From Bacteroidales bacterium (lineage in GTDB: Bacteria > Bacteroidota > Bacteroidia > Bacteroidales > UBA10428): 64,000 nucleotides of DNA. Below are positions 1-8,957 of this stretch, piece by piece. Made by a program: the position numbers and the translations under genes. The stretch spans positions 1 through 64,000 of the forward strand of contig DATGXG010000048.1 of NCBI GenBank assembly GCA_035299085.1, read 5' to 3'. The notes under the pieces were generated by a model. That model was not told the origin of the DNA. It saw only the letters and a program-made list of their open reading frames with translations, and searched no databases. Each line of letters starts with the position of its first letter. Positions within the stretch are counted from its first letter, which is position 1.

Positions 1-275
1 ACTATTGGAATAAAGATATTACCCCCACGGATACGGAAATCGAAAACAAAGTCAGTATCTATCCGAATCCGTTTAGCACTTATCTGAATATTAGCGGAAT
101 CAAGGGATATGCGGAAATAGAATTAATTGATCTCTCCGGAATTGTCAGGTTTCACAAGAATATTAATAATTACGGGCAAATTCCGGTTGACAAGTTAAGT
201 CCAGGCATATACCTTTTAAAAATAAAAAGTAGTGATGGAACCGTTACAAAGAAATTAGTTAAATGCGCAGGCTGA
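1..275 (+). CDS. C-terminal end of a T9SS-secreted protein (type A sorting domain), 5' truncated by window edge
   Basis: Open frame from base 3 to a TGA at 273-275; the start lies outside the window. The visible 90 residues contain SIYPNPFSTYLNIS, then alternating strands with the LIDLSG-type turn, then LSPGIYLLKIKSSDG and a basic end (KKLVK). This order (YPNP, a D-x-x-G turn, G-x-Y-x-x-x-I, terminal Lys) is the classic Por/type A C-terminal sorting domain that directs Bacteroidota proteins through the type IX secretion system, where it is removed. The cargo domain is not visible, so nothing can be said of its function. Confidence 0.9.
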   Translation, partial: YWNKDITPTDTEIENKVSIYPNPFSTYLNISGIKGYAEIELIDLSGIVRFHKNINNYGQIPVDKLSPGIYLLKIKSSDGTVTKKLVKCAG

Positions 276-345
276 AACTATAAACAATATCACCAATAAC
301 TTGTCTTTAAGATCATAAAATGCATTTACCTCATAAGGACAGATT

Positions 346-1212
346 ATGGCAACACATATTCAGAAAGAAAAAGCTGATCTATTTCTAAAGTACCACCATG
401 ACAATGAAATTCTCGTCCTGCTGAACTCATGGGATATTGGCAGTTCAAAATTAATTGAAGCTTGCGGCTATAAAGCAGTTGCGACCACAAGCATGGGAAT
501 TGCCGCGTCATTAGGGTACCCCGACAGCCAGGTAATCAAATTGCCCGAGATGATCAGTGTAATTACCGGCATTGTCAATTCGGTGAAAGTTCCGGTTACT
601 GTTGATATTGAAGCAGGCTATGGTAATACCCCGTATGAAATCATTGAATCGGTGACTAAAATAATTTCAACAGGTATTGCCGGAATTAACATAGAAGACA
701 GCAATAACTTAAGTCCGGTATTAACGGATGAAAAGGAGTTCTGTGAAAGGATTTCATCCATACGTCAATTATCCGATTCGCTTGGATTTCATTTGGTGAT
801 CAATGCTCGGACTGATTCCTTTTATACTTCCACGGGTTCACACCGGGAGAAATTATCTGAATCGATAAAACGAGGCAACAAATACAGGGAAGCCGGTGCC
901 GACTGCATTTTTGTGCAACCAGTGTGGGATAAAGAAACGATTTCCACGTTGGTTAAGGAAATTAATGCACCCATTAATATCCTTGCCAATCCTTCAATAG
1001 GTGAAGGATTTCCTCCTTCGGTAAGAGAATTGCAGGACCTGGGTGTCGCCCGTTTAAGCCTCGGCTCAAGCATGATGAAAGCCACGCTGGCATTAATTAA
1101 AAAAGCAGCTGATGAAATCATGCATAAGGGAACCTATGAGGTGTTGTCCGACGCATTCACCCCTCGTGAAAAGGCTGCATTGGCTTATAAAATGGCGATC
1201 GGGAATTCATAA
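346..1212 (+). CDS. Isocitrate lyase/PEP mutase superfamily protein
   Basis: 288-residue cytoplasmic TIM-barrel enzyme. Mg-binding residues of the superfamily are visible: the VTVDIEAGYGN segment (D87, E89) and GINIEDS (E117, D118). The KKCGH cysteine loop of true isocitrate and methylisocitrate lyases is not present. It resembles the broad group annotated as isocitrate lyase/phosphoenolpyruvate mutase family or oxaloacetate decarboxylase-like, acting on 2-oxo acids or their phospho-enols. The substrate cannot be read from sequence. The ATG follows a purine-rich stretch (AAGGACAG). It stands alone, after the T9SS cargo gene and before a small DUF6496-type gene. Confidence 0.85.
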   Translation: MATHIQKEKADLFLKYHHDNEILVLLNSWDIGSSKLIEACGYKAVATTSMGIAASLGYPDSQVIKLPEMISVITGIVNSVKVPVTVDIEAGYGNTPYEIIESVTKIISTGIAGINIEDSNNLSPVLTDEKEFCERISSIRQLSDSLGFHLVINARTDSFYTSTGSHREKLSESIKRGNKYREAGADCIFVQPVWDKETISTLVKEINAPINILANPSIGEGFPPSVRELQDLGVARLSLGSSMMKATLALIKKAADEIMHKGTYEVLSDAFTPREKAALAYKMAIGNS

Positions 1213-1262
1213 ACTTATCAGCCTGTTATATGTTATTAATCAAATCAGTTAATTGTAATGTT

Positions 1263-1448
1263 ATGGCAAAGAAATATTCAGATAAAGCGCAGGACAAGAT
1301 TGGTGAGGTAATGGAAGAATTCAAGGAGGGTAAACTCAAATCAGGCCGGTCAGGGAAGAAAGTCACAAACAGAAAACAGGCTGTTGCCATTGGTATCAGT
1401 GAAGCACGGAAAGAAGGGGATAAAGTACCCAAAAAGAAAACAAAATAA
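1263..1448 (+). CDS. Small basic DUF6496-type protein
   Basis: 61 residues, highly charged and lysine-rich, beginning MAKKYSDKAQDKIGEVM and ending KVPKKKTK, with an internal RKQAVAIGISEARK segment. The in-frame ATG at 1263 is chosen over 1230 because the upstream 11 residues look unrelated and family members start MAKKYS or similar. The GK-V-NRKQAVAI-ISEARK pattern recalls the small DUF6496 proteins found in many bacteria, whose function is unknown. It is probably a cytoplasmic nucleic-acid- or stress-associated protein; that is inference only. Confidence 0.7.
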   Translation: MAKKYSDKAQDKIGEVMEEFKEGKLKSGRSGKKVTNRKQAVAIGISEARKEGDKVPKKKTK

Positions 1449-1461
1449 TTAAGCTGGTGAT

Positions 1462-2586
1462 TCAGGCAGTTGCTGTCTCTTTATCAGCAATGTGTGCGCC
1501 TTCAAGGGTAAAATAAAATGACGTGCCCTTTCCCTCACCCTCAGAATCAAGGCATATAGCCCCTTTATGGACTTCTGTAATTCTTTTTATCAGGGCCAGA
1601 CCTATGCCGGTACCTTCACTTTTTGCGTCCAGCTTTTCAAATAATCCAAAAAGCTTGTGATGGTATTTCGGATCGATTCCAATGCCATTATCTTTAACGA
1701 ACAACACTACCATATTTTTACTCTTTTCCAGGTATGAGCCAATTTCTATAACAGGTTTGGGCTGTTTTCCCATAAACTTGGCAGAATTGTCGATCAGGTT
1801 CTGGAATAATTGTACTAATCGCTGCTCATAACCATAAAGTGTGACGGGCGGACCGGTGAGTTTGATTTCTACCTGGCCCTGGCGGAGTCGGCCTGCCACC
1901 AAATCAACAGCAGATTGTACAATTGCCTGCATTGAAATTTCGGTTTTCGGGTCTTCCTTTCTTCCGATTCTTGAAAGTTCGAGTAATTCATCCAGCAATA
2001 GGCCCATTTTATCTGCAGCATTCTGAATATAAGCAATATCCTTTTCCTGTGAATCTTTATCTGAAATCTCGATATCCTCTTTCAGAAAAGAAGAAAAAGA
2101 CTTAATTGTGATTAAGGGACTTTTCAAATCATGGGAAACCGTATAAATGAACCGTGTAAGTTCTTCATTTTTCTTTTTAATTTCCTCTTCGTTTTCCTTT
2201 AAAATATCCTCATCCTGTTTGCGTTTCGAAATATCAATGATTGATGCAATAACAAATGTCCCTTCGGATGTAGTCATCGGATTTAACCCAATTTCAACAG
2301 GGAATTTTGAACCATCCTTATGTAAACCATACAAATCGCGGCCGGCGCCCATTGACCTTGTAACGGGTTCCTTAAAAAAATCCTCACGGTAGTGTTCGTG
2401 ATTATTCCGGTGTTCCCCGGGAATAAGCATTTCAACTTTTTTTCCCAATAATTCCTCGCGTTTATAGCCGAACATGGATTCGGTTTTTTTATTCACGAGG
2501 GTGATATTACCCCTGGCATCCACCACTATAAATCCATTGGGTGACGCCTCAACAACCTGCAGGTAGGTTTCAATTGTAGAATGCAT
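1462..2586 (-). CDS. PAS-domain sensor histidine kinase
   Basis: 374 residues from the chosen ATG at 2586. The frame is open to 2667, but that would overlap the upstream barrel gene and add a non-PAS extension. Order: PAS domain about residues 5-120 (EASPNGFIVVDARGNITLVN), a short coiled coil rich in E and K (125-145), HisKA with phospho-acceptor H152 in SHDLKSPL, then HATPase_c with NLIDNSAKF (N box), DNGIGID (G1) and GTGIGLALIKRI (G2). No membrane segment is seen, so it is likely a soluble sensor. There is no response regulator next to it, so its partner is elsewhere. It lies 70 bases downstream of the barrel gene on the same strand. Confidence 0.9.
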   Translation of the reverse strand: MHSTIETYLQVVEASPNGFIVVDARGNITLVNKKTESMFGYKREELLGKKVEMLIPGEHRNNHEHYREDFFKEPVTRSMGAGRDLYGLHKDGSKFPVEIGLNPMTTSEGTFVIASIIDISKRKQDEDILKENEEEIKKKNEELTRFIYTVSHDLKSPLITIKSFSSFLKEDIEISDKDSQEKDIAYIQNAADKMGLLLDELLELSRIGRKEDPKTEISMQAIVQSAVDLVAGRLRQGQVEIKLTGPPVTLYGYEQRLVQLFQNLIDNSAKFMGKQPKPVIEIGSYLEKSKNMVVLFVKDNGIGIDPKYHHKLFGLFEKLDAKSEGTGIGLALIKRITEVHKGAICLDSEGEGKGTSFYFTLEGAHIADKETATA

Positions 2587-2656
2587 AAAGCAGAATTCAA
2601 TCAGAATCTTAACAGGAACGAAAATATATTGTTCAGGATGCGAACTAATATCTTTC

Positions 2657-5431
2657 CTAGCCCCCAATTCCGTTAAAGCTTCCCTGCCCAGGTTTATGAT
2701 TGACAGTCTTATTCAGATCGTAGGTGAAACTCATCATAAAATATCTATGCGGCGAATTGGTAACCGATCTTTCAATGAAATTCCGGCTTGTTGCCTGACT
2801 TACACCAATAGTCCTGTTCAGGATATTGCTTACTGAAAACCTGACTTCACCCCTCATGCTTTTAAAAATAAAACAAGAGAGATAGGCATTCAAAATCGGA
2901 ATTTCCTGCCTGTAATCATAGGTCAGATTTTTGAACTGCAGGTAATCTGATTTCACATTAACCAGGAACCTATTCAGAAATCTGCAGCTAACATCAGCTG
3001 AATAGACCCTATTCATGTATTGCTGTTCCGGTATGCCGACACCGAATGTTGATGATTGGCGGTCCATTTCAACCTTCAGGTTCACATTCAGGTTGTCATC
3101 AATATTCAGATTATATTGGATATTTCCCTCAAAAGAACCGGAATGAACCCTGATTAAAGTATTATTAATGATTGTGAGACCGTTATTCGTTCTTATTCCG
3201 GTTCGAAGATTGAACCGGCTACGGATTAATTTAAGCGGAAAGCCGACATCAACCTGGGTGAATCCTGATTTTTCATATTTCACATTTACGGGGGTTGTAA
3301 CAGTAACCAGGTTCTCGTTGATTGTCTGTGAGCTTGAAAAGGCATTCATCCTGTAATCGGCCTGAGCCAGGAAAAAGAAGCTGAAAAACCGTGAAGGTGA
3401 GAAGAAATTATACTGTGTCCTTAGGGTATGATTATAGGACGGTTTAAGACCGGGATTACCGGTGAATATATTCAGGGGATCACTGTTATCCACTACAGGC
3501 TGCATCTGAATTAAAGAGGGTTGTTCAGCCTGAGTCGAATATTCTATTTCAAGGTGGCGGGTAGAGGTGAAATCATATTTGAAGCCGACTACCGGTAAAA
3601 AATTGAGGTAATTTTTATTGATCCTTGTATCATTTGACTCAACGATTCCAGACATATCCGTTTGTTTCAGAACTCCGCCCAGCTGAAAGTTATAATCCTT
3701 TTTTACAAACCGGAAACTCAGGCCTAATGTATTATAAAGGTAAGTACTGCTGAATTGATTGGTAAGTGCTGTGTCAACCTGTTTTATTCCTTTATTCAAA
3801 TCAAATACTTCCTGGTTAACATCGCCATTTTCAGCAGCCAGACCATAGGAAACTTCATAGTATTTACCCTGTCCGATCCTGTCGGTATATGTGATTTTAC
3901 CGTTGCAGTTCGTGTTGTTATTTGTCCTTTCATTTAACTGGTTTTGCTTAATGGTTTGAATGGTATCACCATAAAAACGGTTTACTGCATTCAATGAACC
4001 GCTCATATTCTGAGCAACCACATCGGCTTTTAAATCGATTGAAAAGGTTCTTCCCTGCTTTCTGAATTTGTGCCTTAACAGGAATTCAGAATTGGATCTC
4101 ATTTCATTACCCGAAGAATTCAGGCTCCTGTGGCTGTCATTAACCGGGGAATCACCAGCAGTATTGGCTGATACGGCTGTTTCATCAAGCTTAGTGGCTG
4201 TAATATTAAAAGCCGTTAACAATTTGAAACTGTTAAATGAATCGAGCTTTTGATCAATTGTTAAATTGAGCCGTTGATTTGTATTTTCATTGAACTGAAT
4301 ATCATCCTGATCAAAGTTAAACTCGTTTCCCGGCAAAAAATTCCACCGTTCCGTTTTGGTTTGAAGATCCTGATTAATTGAATTTGCAAAATAACTGGCA
4401 TTGACATTGGTCTTCCGTCCGAAATCGTGATTGATATTTGCACCGCCTGCATAATTTGTAATGATTCCTTTTGAATTTCCTATATCGAGCGGAACACCGT
4501 TGAGATTGTTATTCTCATCAAGCCTGACAAGGAATTTAATTCCACCGGCCATCTGTTGCATGGCACCGCTGAAATTGAGGTAATCTTCCATCGAAAAACC
4601 CTGTTCATTAAAGTTTCCCGCCATTCCAAGAAATGACAGCTGGTTTCCTGAATTGAACCGGTTTACACTAAATTTACCCCTGAATCGATCATTGGTTCCG
4701 GCCCCGGCAGAAACGTTACCGAATAGCGCCTTCTTCCTGTCCGCTTTAAGTTTAAGATTGATTGTCTTTTGTTTTTCGCCGTCATCGATGCCTGTAAAAG
4801 TTGCCTGTTCCGATTTTTTGTCGTATACCTGCACCTTTTCCACGGCATTGGCCGGAAGGTTCCTTGTAGCCAGAGTGGGATCATTCCCGAAAAACGTTTT
4901 TCCTTCAATTTCAATTTTTTTTACTTCCTGCCCCTGAGCCATAATTTTACCATCCGATTTAACCTGTATCCCCGGCATTTTTTTCAGAAGGTCCTCGACG
5001 TTGGCGTTGGGATTTGTCTTAAAAGAAGACGCATTGAATTCAATGGTATCCTTTTTTACAACAACCGGAACTCTCTCTGATATCACAGTAACTTCCCCGA
5101 GAGATTTGTTTTGTGCAGAAAGCTGAATGTTGCCCAAATCAAGGATGTTTCCGGGTGAAGTCGTTGCAATGGTTTTAAAATAAGTCCTGTATCCCACGAA
5201 TGAAATTCTCAGCAAATAGTTACCCGGCTTTACATTTCTGATTGAAAAATTACCTTCAGTATTGCTGGTGGTAAAATCAACCAATGTTGAATCACCCGGG
5301 TAAAGAAGAATAACCGTTGCAAACGGCAAGGGTTGGGAAAGACTATCGTGAAGCTGGCCCTGAATTGTGAAAGATTGAGCGGATAGAATAGAACCGGAAA
5401 ACAGAATGATGAATAAGGCTAAGTATTTCAT
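2657..5431 (-). CDS. Outer-membrane beta-barrel protein with carboxypeptidase-regulatory domain (TonB-receptor-like)
   Basis: 924 residues. Signal peptide 1-19 (MKYLALFIILFSGSILSAQ), then a carboxypeptidase-regulatory-like beta-sandwich (about 22-110), a plug-like region containing VEDLLKKMPGIQV, VKKIEIEGKTFFG and AVEKVQVYDKKSE (about 125-210), and a long beta-barrel to the end. This is the OMP_b-brl_3 type of TonB-dependent-like receptor common in Bacteroidota. The ligand is unknown. It follows the GLPGLI gene on the same strand; the two families are very often neighbours. The 207-base gap between them is filled with repeats (5443-5626), so co-transcription is uncertain. Confidence 0.88.
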   Translation of the reverse strand: MKYLALFIILFSGSILSAQSFTIQGQLHDSLSQPLPFATVILLYPGDSTLVDFTTSNTEGNFSIRNVKPGNYLLRISFVGYRTYFKTIATTSPGNILDLGNIQLSAQNKSLGEVTVISERVPVVVKKDTIEFNASSFKTNPNANVEDLLKKMPGIQVKSDGKIMAQGQEVKKIEIEGKTFFGNDPTLATRNLPANAVEKVQVYDKKSEQATFTGIDDGEKQKTINLKLKADRKKALFGNVSAGAGTNDRFRGKFSVNRFNSGNQLSFLGMAGNFNEQGFSMEDYLNFSGAMQQMAGGIKFLVRLDENNNLNGVPLDIGNSKGIITNYAGGANINHDFGRKTNVNASYFANSINQDLQTKTERWNFLPGNEFNFDQDDIQFNENTNQRLNLTIDQKLDSFNSFKLLTAFNITATKLDETAVSANTAGDSPVNDSHRSLNSSGNEMRSNSEFLLRHKFRKQGRTFSIDLKADVVAQNMSGSLNAVNRFYGDTIQTIKQNQLNERTNNNTNCNGKITYTDRIGQGKYYEVSYGLAAENGDVNQEVFDLNKGIKQVDTALTNQFSSTYLYNTLGLSFRFVKKDYNFQLGGVLKQTDMSGIVESNDTRINKNYLNFLPVVGFKYDFTSTRHLEIEYSTQAEQPSLIQMQPVVDNSDPLNIFTGNPGLKPSYNHTLRTQYNFFSPSRFFSFFFLAQADYRMNAFSSSQTINENLVTVTTPVNVKYEKSGFTQVDVGFPLKLIRSRFNLRTGIRTNNGLTIINNTLIRVHSGSFEGNIQYNLNIDDNLNVNLKVEMDRQSSTFGVGIPEQQYMNRVYSADVSCRFLNRFLVNVKSDYLQFKNLTYDYRQEIPILNAYLSCFIFKSMRGEVRFSVSNILNRTIGVSQATSRNFIERSVTNSPHRYFMMSFTYDLNKTVNHKPGQGSFNGIGG

Positions 5432-5442
5432 AAGTAGTGTTT

Positions 5443-5479
5443 TAGTCTGTTAGTCTGTTAGTCTGTTAGTCTGTTAGTC
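5443..5479. repeat. Short-period tandem array, 8-bp unit TAGTCTGT x 4.6
   Basis: Four exact copies of TAGTCTGT plus TAGTC. Located 12 bases upstream of the barrel gene start, between it and the GLPGLI stop. One of nine intergenic arrays of this general kind in the window. Confidence 0.95.
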
Positions 5480-5481
5480 GA

Positions 5482-5626
5482 ACCGGATGTCATGCTGAGC
5501 GGAGTCGAAGCATATTTATTACCGGATGTCATGCTGAGCCGAGTCGAAGCACTGAGCGTTCACAGCCAAGTCGAAGGGAGTATCGAATAATATTTTGGAT
5601 CATAATACCCTTCGACTCCGCTCAGG
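5482..5626. repeat. Dispersed repeat cluster of the TGAGC-GAGTCGAAG type
   Basis: A 31-base direct repeat (5482-5512 and 5521-5551, one mismatch) beginning ACCGGATGTCATGCTGAGC, followed by an inverted copy of its core (CTTCGACTCCGCTCAG at 5610-5625). The core pairs perfectly with CTGAGCGGAGTCGAAG at 5495-5510, so RNA across the interval could fold into a long hairpin. This core is a commonly seen dispersed intergenic repeat in many bacterial genomes. Confidence 0.85.
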
Positions 5627-5638
5627 GGTGACTGCGGA

Positions 5639-6352
5639 TCACCCGCCGATCATGACATTGCCTCCGTTTTTCTTCATTCTTTCCATTTCATCGAGGACAA
5701 GCTTTTCATATTCCCTGCGTGTCATAAGCCTGCCTCCTTTCGGTGCTTTCAGTTCGTTCTTTTTTAATTCACGAAACTCAATATTTTGAGCTGATACCGT
5801 ACCGCGGCCATTGTCGATATCCACTTCGAGTATGGCGCCCGGAAGGGTATTGGCATTGTCTGGTCCCAGGAAAGGCCTCAGGTCGGTTGTATACCATGCA
5901 ATCAATGAAGGATGAACCGAATCACCTTTCCAACTTGCCATTTTACAGTCGTAACCAAGGATTTTTTTTGTATCCGTTCCTAGTTTCCAGGAACCGATTT
6001 TGAGTGAATCAGTAACCAGGTACTTCTTTCCCAGGAATTCAGTTTGCTCAATTGTATTCCTTTGCTGAACATTGGAATACATAATAATTTCAGGTGCCTT
6101 AGCCCTGAACATTTTAACCCCGTTAGTGAATTCATCATCCTCATCATCCGGCAAAGGGATGTACAAAGACTCATTCTCATTAAAAATGAGTTGCTGACGG
6201 CCATTAATATATTGAGGCTCCTGATCGTCTTCGTTTTTCATCATGAGCTTCATTTTCAATTCATAGGTTATCACACCCTGCTGTTGTGAAAAACCAGGTT
6301 GAGGATTAGTTAATCCGGCAAAAACCAAAACGGGTAAGATGTAGCTTTTCAT
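5639..6352 (-). CDS. GLPGLI family secreted protein
   Basis: 237 residues with signal peptide about 1-22 (MKSYILPVLVFAGLTNPQPGFSQ). The family hallmark near the C-terminus is visible as GPDNANTLPGAILEVDIDNG; before it are ILGYDCKMASW and the AWYTTDLRPFLGP strand typical of GLPGLI proteins. The C-terminus is basic (RLMTRREYEKLV) and ends in a Gly/Asn-rich tail. Function is unknown; the family is found beside TonB-type barrels, as here. The divergent two-component system at 6476-8516 makes envelope-stress or metal regulation plausible, but this is inference. Confidence 0.88.
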   Translation of the reverse strand: MKSYILPVLVFAGLTNPQPGFSQQQGVITYELKMKLMMKNEDDQEPQYINGRQQLIFNENESLYIPLPDDEDDEFTNGVKMFRAKAPEIIMYSNVQQRNTIEQTEFLGKKYLVTDSLKIGSWKLGTDTKKILGYDCKMASWKGDSVHPSLIAWYTTDLRPFLGPDNANTLPGAILEVDIDNGRGTVSAQNIEFRELKKNELKAPKGGRLMTRREYEKLVLDEMERMKKNGGNVMIGG

Positions 6353-6416
6353 TGCTTTTTTTTCTGCAATGATAGGGACTACGGGCTCAAAACCAGGTTT
6401 ATGAAGCTGTATATAA

Positions 6417-6434
6417 CGTTAATTAAGGTTAACG
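6417..6434. promoter_or_regulatory. Perfect inverted repeat CGTTAA-N6-TTAACG, candidate operator
   Basis: A 6-bp perfect dyad with 6-base spacer in the 123-bp divergent region between GLPGLI and the histidine kinase gene. OmpR-type regulators often bind repeats in such regions, and the regulator encoded at 7830-8516 is a candidate. The region is AT-rich, so chance occurrence is possible. Confidence 0.35.
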
Positions 6435-6460
6435 GATAACGATCAATTTAATGATCATTC

Positions 6461-6468
6461 TAATTTTG
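6461..6468 (+). promoter_or_regulatory. Bacteroidota -7 promoter element (TAATTTTG)
   Basis: Exact match to the Bacteroidota -7 consensus TAnnTTTG. No clear -33 TTG is seen. The kinase ATG at 6476 lies only 7 bases after the box, so the transcript would have almost no leader. Confidence 0.5.
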
Positions 6469-6475
6469 TATTGAA

Positions 6476-7837
6476 ATGAAAACATCAAAGAACCTGTTGG
6501 CTATTGTTTTGATGTCTGCCAGCACAGCATTGCTGCTGATACTGGAGATATTGTGGCTCAAAAATGCATCAAGGACTGAAAACGCGAATTTTACAAGAAC
6601 TTCCTATTTTTTATTCCAGAACACAGTGATGGCATTACAGGACAGTCTCAGGGTGCAAACATTTAATCCAGTCCCCCCTGGCAGACCGCCGATAAATAAA
6701 ACCAATCCCTCGGGCAGCATCCATGATTCCAACAAGGTTACGAATAACAGGATTGTTCAAAAGCTCAATGATGAAAACAGAGCACATGAACTGAAACCGG
6801 AAAAAATAACAAGGTTGCTGAGGTTTGTTTATTCCCGATTTTCGCCTGAAAAATTTCCCGAGACATTCCAGGTAAAGATTACGGGTGATTCTGTAAGCAT
6901 GAACCGTCTGAAAAACCAATACAGCAGGGAATTACATAATGCAGGCATACAATTGACTTTCAATATCTCCGTTTTCAGGGAAAACAACCGGAATTCAGGA
7001 TGGGTATATTCCATCCATTTTTATAACATGGGCAAATATGCATTTAAAAAAGTGATGCCCCAGGTGGTATTTTGTGCAATCCTGACCTTACTGATTACTC
7101 TGTCATTTATTTCATTGTACCGGAATATAAGATCAAATCAACGTCTTATGGAGTTAAAGAACGATTTCATAAGCAATATTACCCACGAACTGAAAACGCC
7201 GGTTGCTACGGTATCAGTCGCCATTGAAGCGTTGCAGAATTTCAGTGTATTGAATGACCCGGCAAAGGCGATGCAGTATCTTGATATTGCCTCAAAGGAA
7301 TTGAACCGGCTCGATATGATGACAGGCAGGATTCTTAGTAATTCGGTCGTCGAAAATAAAGGAGTGGAATTCAAAAATGAACCGGTAGACATGAAAAGGC
7401 TGGCGGATCATGTAATTGATTCGATGCAGCTTGTTTTTGAAAAGAAGAAGGCACAGGTTAAACTGGTGGCTGAAGGTGATTCGTTCATTGTTGCCGGCAG
7501 CTCCCTGCACATTATGGATGTCATGTATAATCTCATTGACAATGCCCTGAAATATGGTCAGGCGGGAGTCAGAATTGATGTGGATCTTTTTTCTGATGGC
7601 AGGGATATTGTCTTTTCTGTTAAAGACGATGGTCCGGGCATTTCTCCTGAATTTCAAAAAAAAATATTTGAAAAGTTCGGCAGGATCCCCGGCGGTGATG
7701 TTTATAAAAAAGGTTACGGGCTGGGACTTTATTATGTAAAACAGGTGGTTGAAAGACATAAGGGGACGATTCACCTGGATAGCAAGCCGGGAAAAGGAAG
7801 TACATTTTCTGTCCGTTTACCCAAAACGAATGAGTAA
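6476..7837 (+). CDS. Membrane sensor histidine kinase
   Basis: 453 residues. TM1 about 8-28, periplasmic sensor about 30-190, TM2 about 193-216, then HisKA with H237 in NDFISNITHELKTP, and HATPase_c with NLIDNALKYG, DDGPGIS and GYGLGLYYVKQV. This two-TM architecture is like the RprX-type kinases of Bacteroidota. The sensor region matches no domain I know. The gene overlaps the response-regulator gene by 8 bases (ATG at 7830 inside the last codons), indicating translational coupling and a cognate pair. It is divergent from the GLPGLI/barrel genes, which are its most likely targets. Confidence 0.92.
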   Translation: MKTSKNLLAIVLMSASTALLLILEILWLKNASRTENANFTRTSYFLFQNTVMALQDSLRVQTFNPVPPGRPPINKTNPSGSIHDSNKVTNNRIVQKLNDENRAHELKPEKITRLLRFVYSRFSPEKFPETFQVKITGDSVSMNRLKNQYSRELHNAGIQLTFNISVFRENNRNSGWVYSIHFYNMGKYAFKKVMPQVVFCAILTLLITLSFISLYRNIRSNQRLMELKNDFISNITHELKTPVATVSVAIEALQNFSVLNDPAKAMQYLDIASKELNRLDMMTGRILSNSVVENKGVEFKNEPVDMKRLADHVIDSMQLVFEKKKAQVKLVAEGDSFIVAGSSLHIMDVMYNLIDNALKYGQAGVRIDVDLFSDGRDIVFSVKDDGPGISPEFQKKIFEKFGRIPGGDVYKKGYGLGLYYVKQVVERHKGTIHLDSKPGKGSTFSVRLPKTNE

Positions 7838-8516
7838 GGTTAGAATATTATATGTCGAAGATGAACCGAGCCTTTCAAGGATAGTCAGTGAAACTCTTGA
7901 AGGAAGCGGATTTGAAGTGAATCACACTGAAGACGGAATCAACTCCATCGATATTTGCATCCGATTCAATCCTGATATTTGTATCCTGGATGTCATGCTT
8001 CCCGGTATGGATGGCTACAGCCTGGCGAAGAAACTGCGTATGCTGATGCCTGATGTTCCCATCATATTCCTTACAGCTAAAATTCAGACTTCGGATGTAA
8101 CAAAAGGTTTCGAGTCAGGCGGGAATGATTATATCAAAAAGCCATTCAGCATGGAAGAACTTATTGCCAGGATCAACAATTTGCTTGAACTCACCAATAA
8201 CAGGCGGAAAACAGCAAAACGGGAAATCCTTATAGGCAGCTATCGTTTCCTTCCGAACCGGTTTGAATTATGGAAAGACGGCGATTTACGGAAATTGTCA
8301 GCCCGTGAATCCGCTCTACTTGAAATGCTTTATCAAAGCAGGAATTCCACATTGTACCGGAAAGACATACTGCTCAAGCTCTGGGGAGATGATTCCATCT
8401 TCAACTCCAGGAACCTGGATGTATATATAACCCACCTGCGGAAATACCTGGCAAAGGATAATTCGATACAGATAATAACCGTGAAGGGAATCGGGTACCT
8501 GTTTGTTTGTGAATAG
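7830..8516 (+). CDS. OmpR/PhoB-family response regulator
   Basis: 228 residues from the ATG at 7830; the frame opens upstream inside the kinase gene, but the receiver begins at MSKVRILYVEDEP. The receiver (1-120) has D10/D11-type acidic pocket residues (VEDE), phospho-acceptor D54 (ILDVMLPGMDG), T82 and K104 (KKPF). The C-terminal winged helix (about 133-227) has LSARESALLEML, NSRNLDVYITHLRKYL and the hallmark TVKGIGYLF. It is a DNA-binding transcription factor controlled by the kinase encoded immediately upstream. Confidence 0.95.
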   Translation: MSKVRILYVEDEPSLSRIVSETLEGSGFEVNHTEDGINSIDICIRFNPDICILDVMLPGMDGYSLAKKLRMLMPDVPIIFLTAKIQTSDVTKGFESGGNDYIKKPFSMEELIARINNLLELTNNRRKTAKREILIGSYRFLPNRFELWKDGDLRKLSARESALLEMLYQSRNSTLYRKDILLKLWGDDSIFNSRNLDVYITHLRKYLAKDNSIQIITVKGIGYLFVCE

Positions 8517-8528
8517 GGAGAGGGGGCA

Positions 8529-8882
8529 TCAATTCTTTCTATCATACTGGCAACAACCCGGCAAATAATTGTAAGCCTTTTCGTCTGCCTTGTACTTTTC
8601 AGTGTCATAACCTACAGCGGCAATTTTTTTCTGAATGTCATCGCTGGTGACTTTGGACGGATCATAAACCACTGTTAATACTTTTGTATCCGTATTCCAG
8701 GTTGCTTCGGAAACGCCTTCAATTTTAGCAGCTTTTTCGATCTTTGTCTTACATGATCCGCAATTACCGGAAACTTTTATAGTTTCGGTCTTATTGCCCG
8801 GGGCGGTTGGATTAGCCTGAACCATAGAACTGAATAATGCTATGGTCAATATAGCTGTGAAAAGCACTTTAATTCTATTCAT
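8529..8882 (-). CDS. Exported heavy-metal-associated (HMA) domain protein
   Basis: 117 residues from ATG 8882, which opens a good signal peptide (MNRIKVLFTAILTIALFSSM, cleavage near QA). The mature part is a single HMA ferredoxin-like fold with SGNCGSCKTKIEK (C41 and C44, the GxCxxC metal pair), VSEATWNTDTKVLTVVYDP and the terminal IAAVGYDTE strand. After the domain comes an odd tail with a Cys-Cys pair (LPGCCQYD). Most HMA chaperones are cytoplasmic, so export suggests a periplasmic copper/mercury-type scavenger. The gene converges on the response-regulator gene, whose stop is 12 bases away. Confidence 0.85.
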   Translation of the reverse strand: MNRIKVLFTAILTIALFSSMVQANPTAPGNKTETIKVSGNCGSCKTKIEKAAKIEGVSEATWNTDTKVLTVVYDPSKVTSDDIQKKIAAVGYDTEKYKADEKAYNYLPGCCQYDRKN

Positions 8883-8957
8883 GTGAGAAATTTTTAAGGT
8901 AAATATAGGTATTTCTGAAATTGGTACAAGAAACTTCACCTGGCTTATCCTGGTCTT

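Noticed and set aside
2587-2667. Longer start of the PAS kinase
   Set aside because: It overlaps the barrel gene end and adds residues unlike a PAS start; ATG 2586 is preferred.
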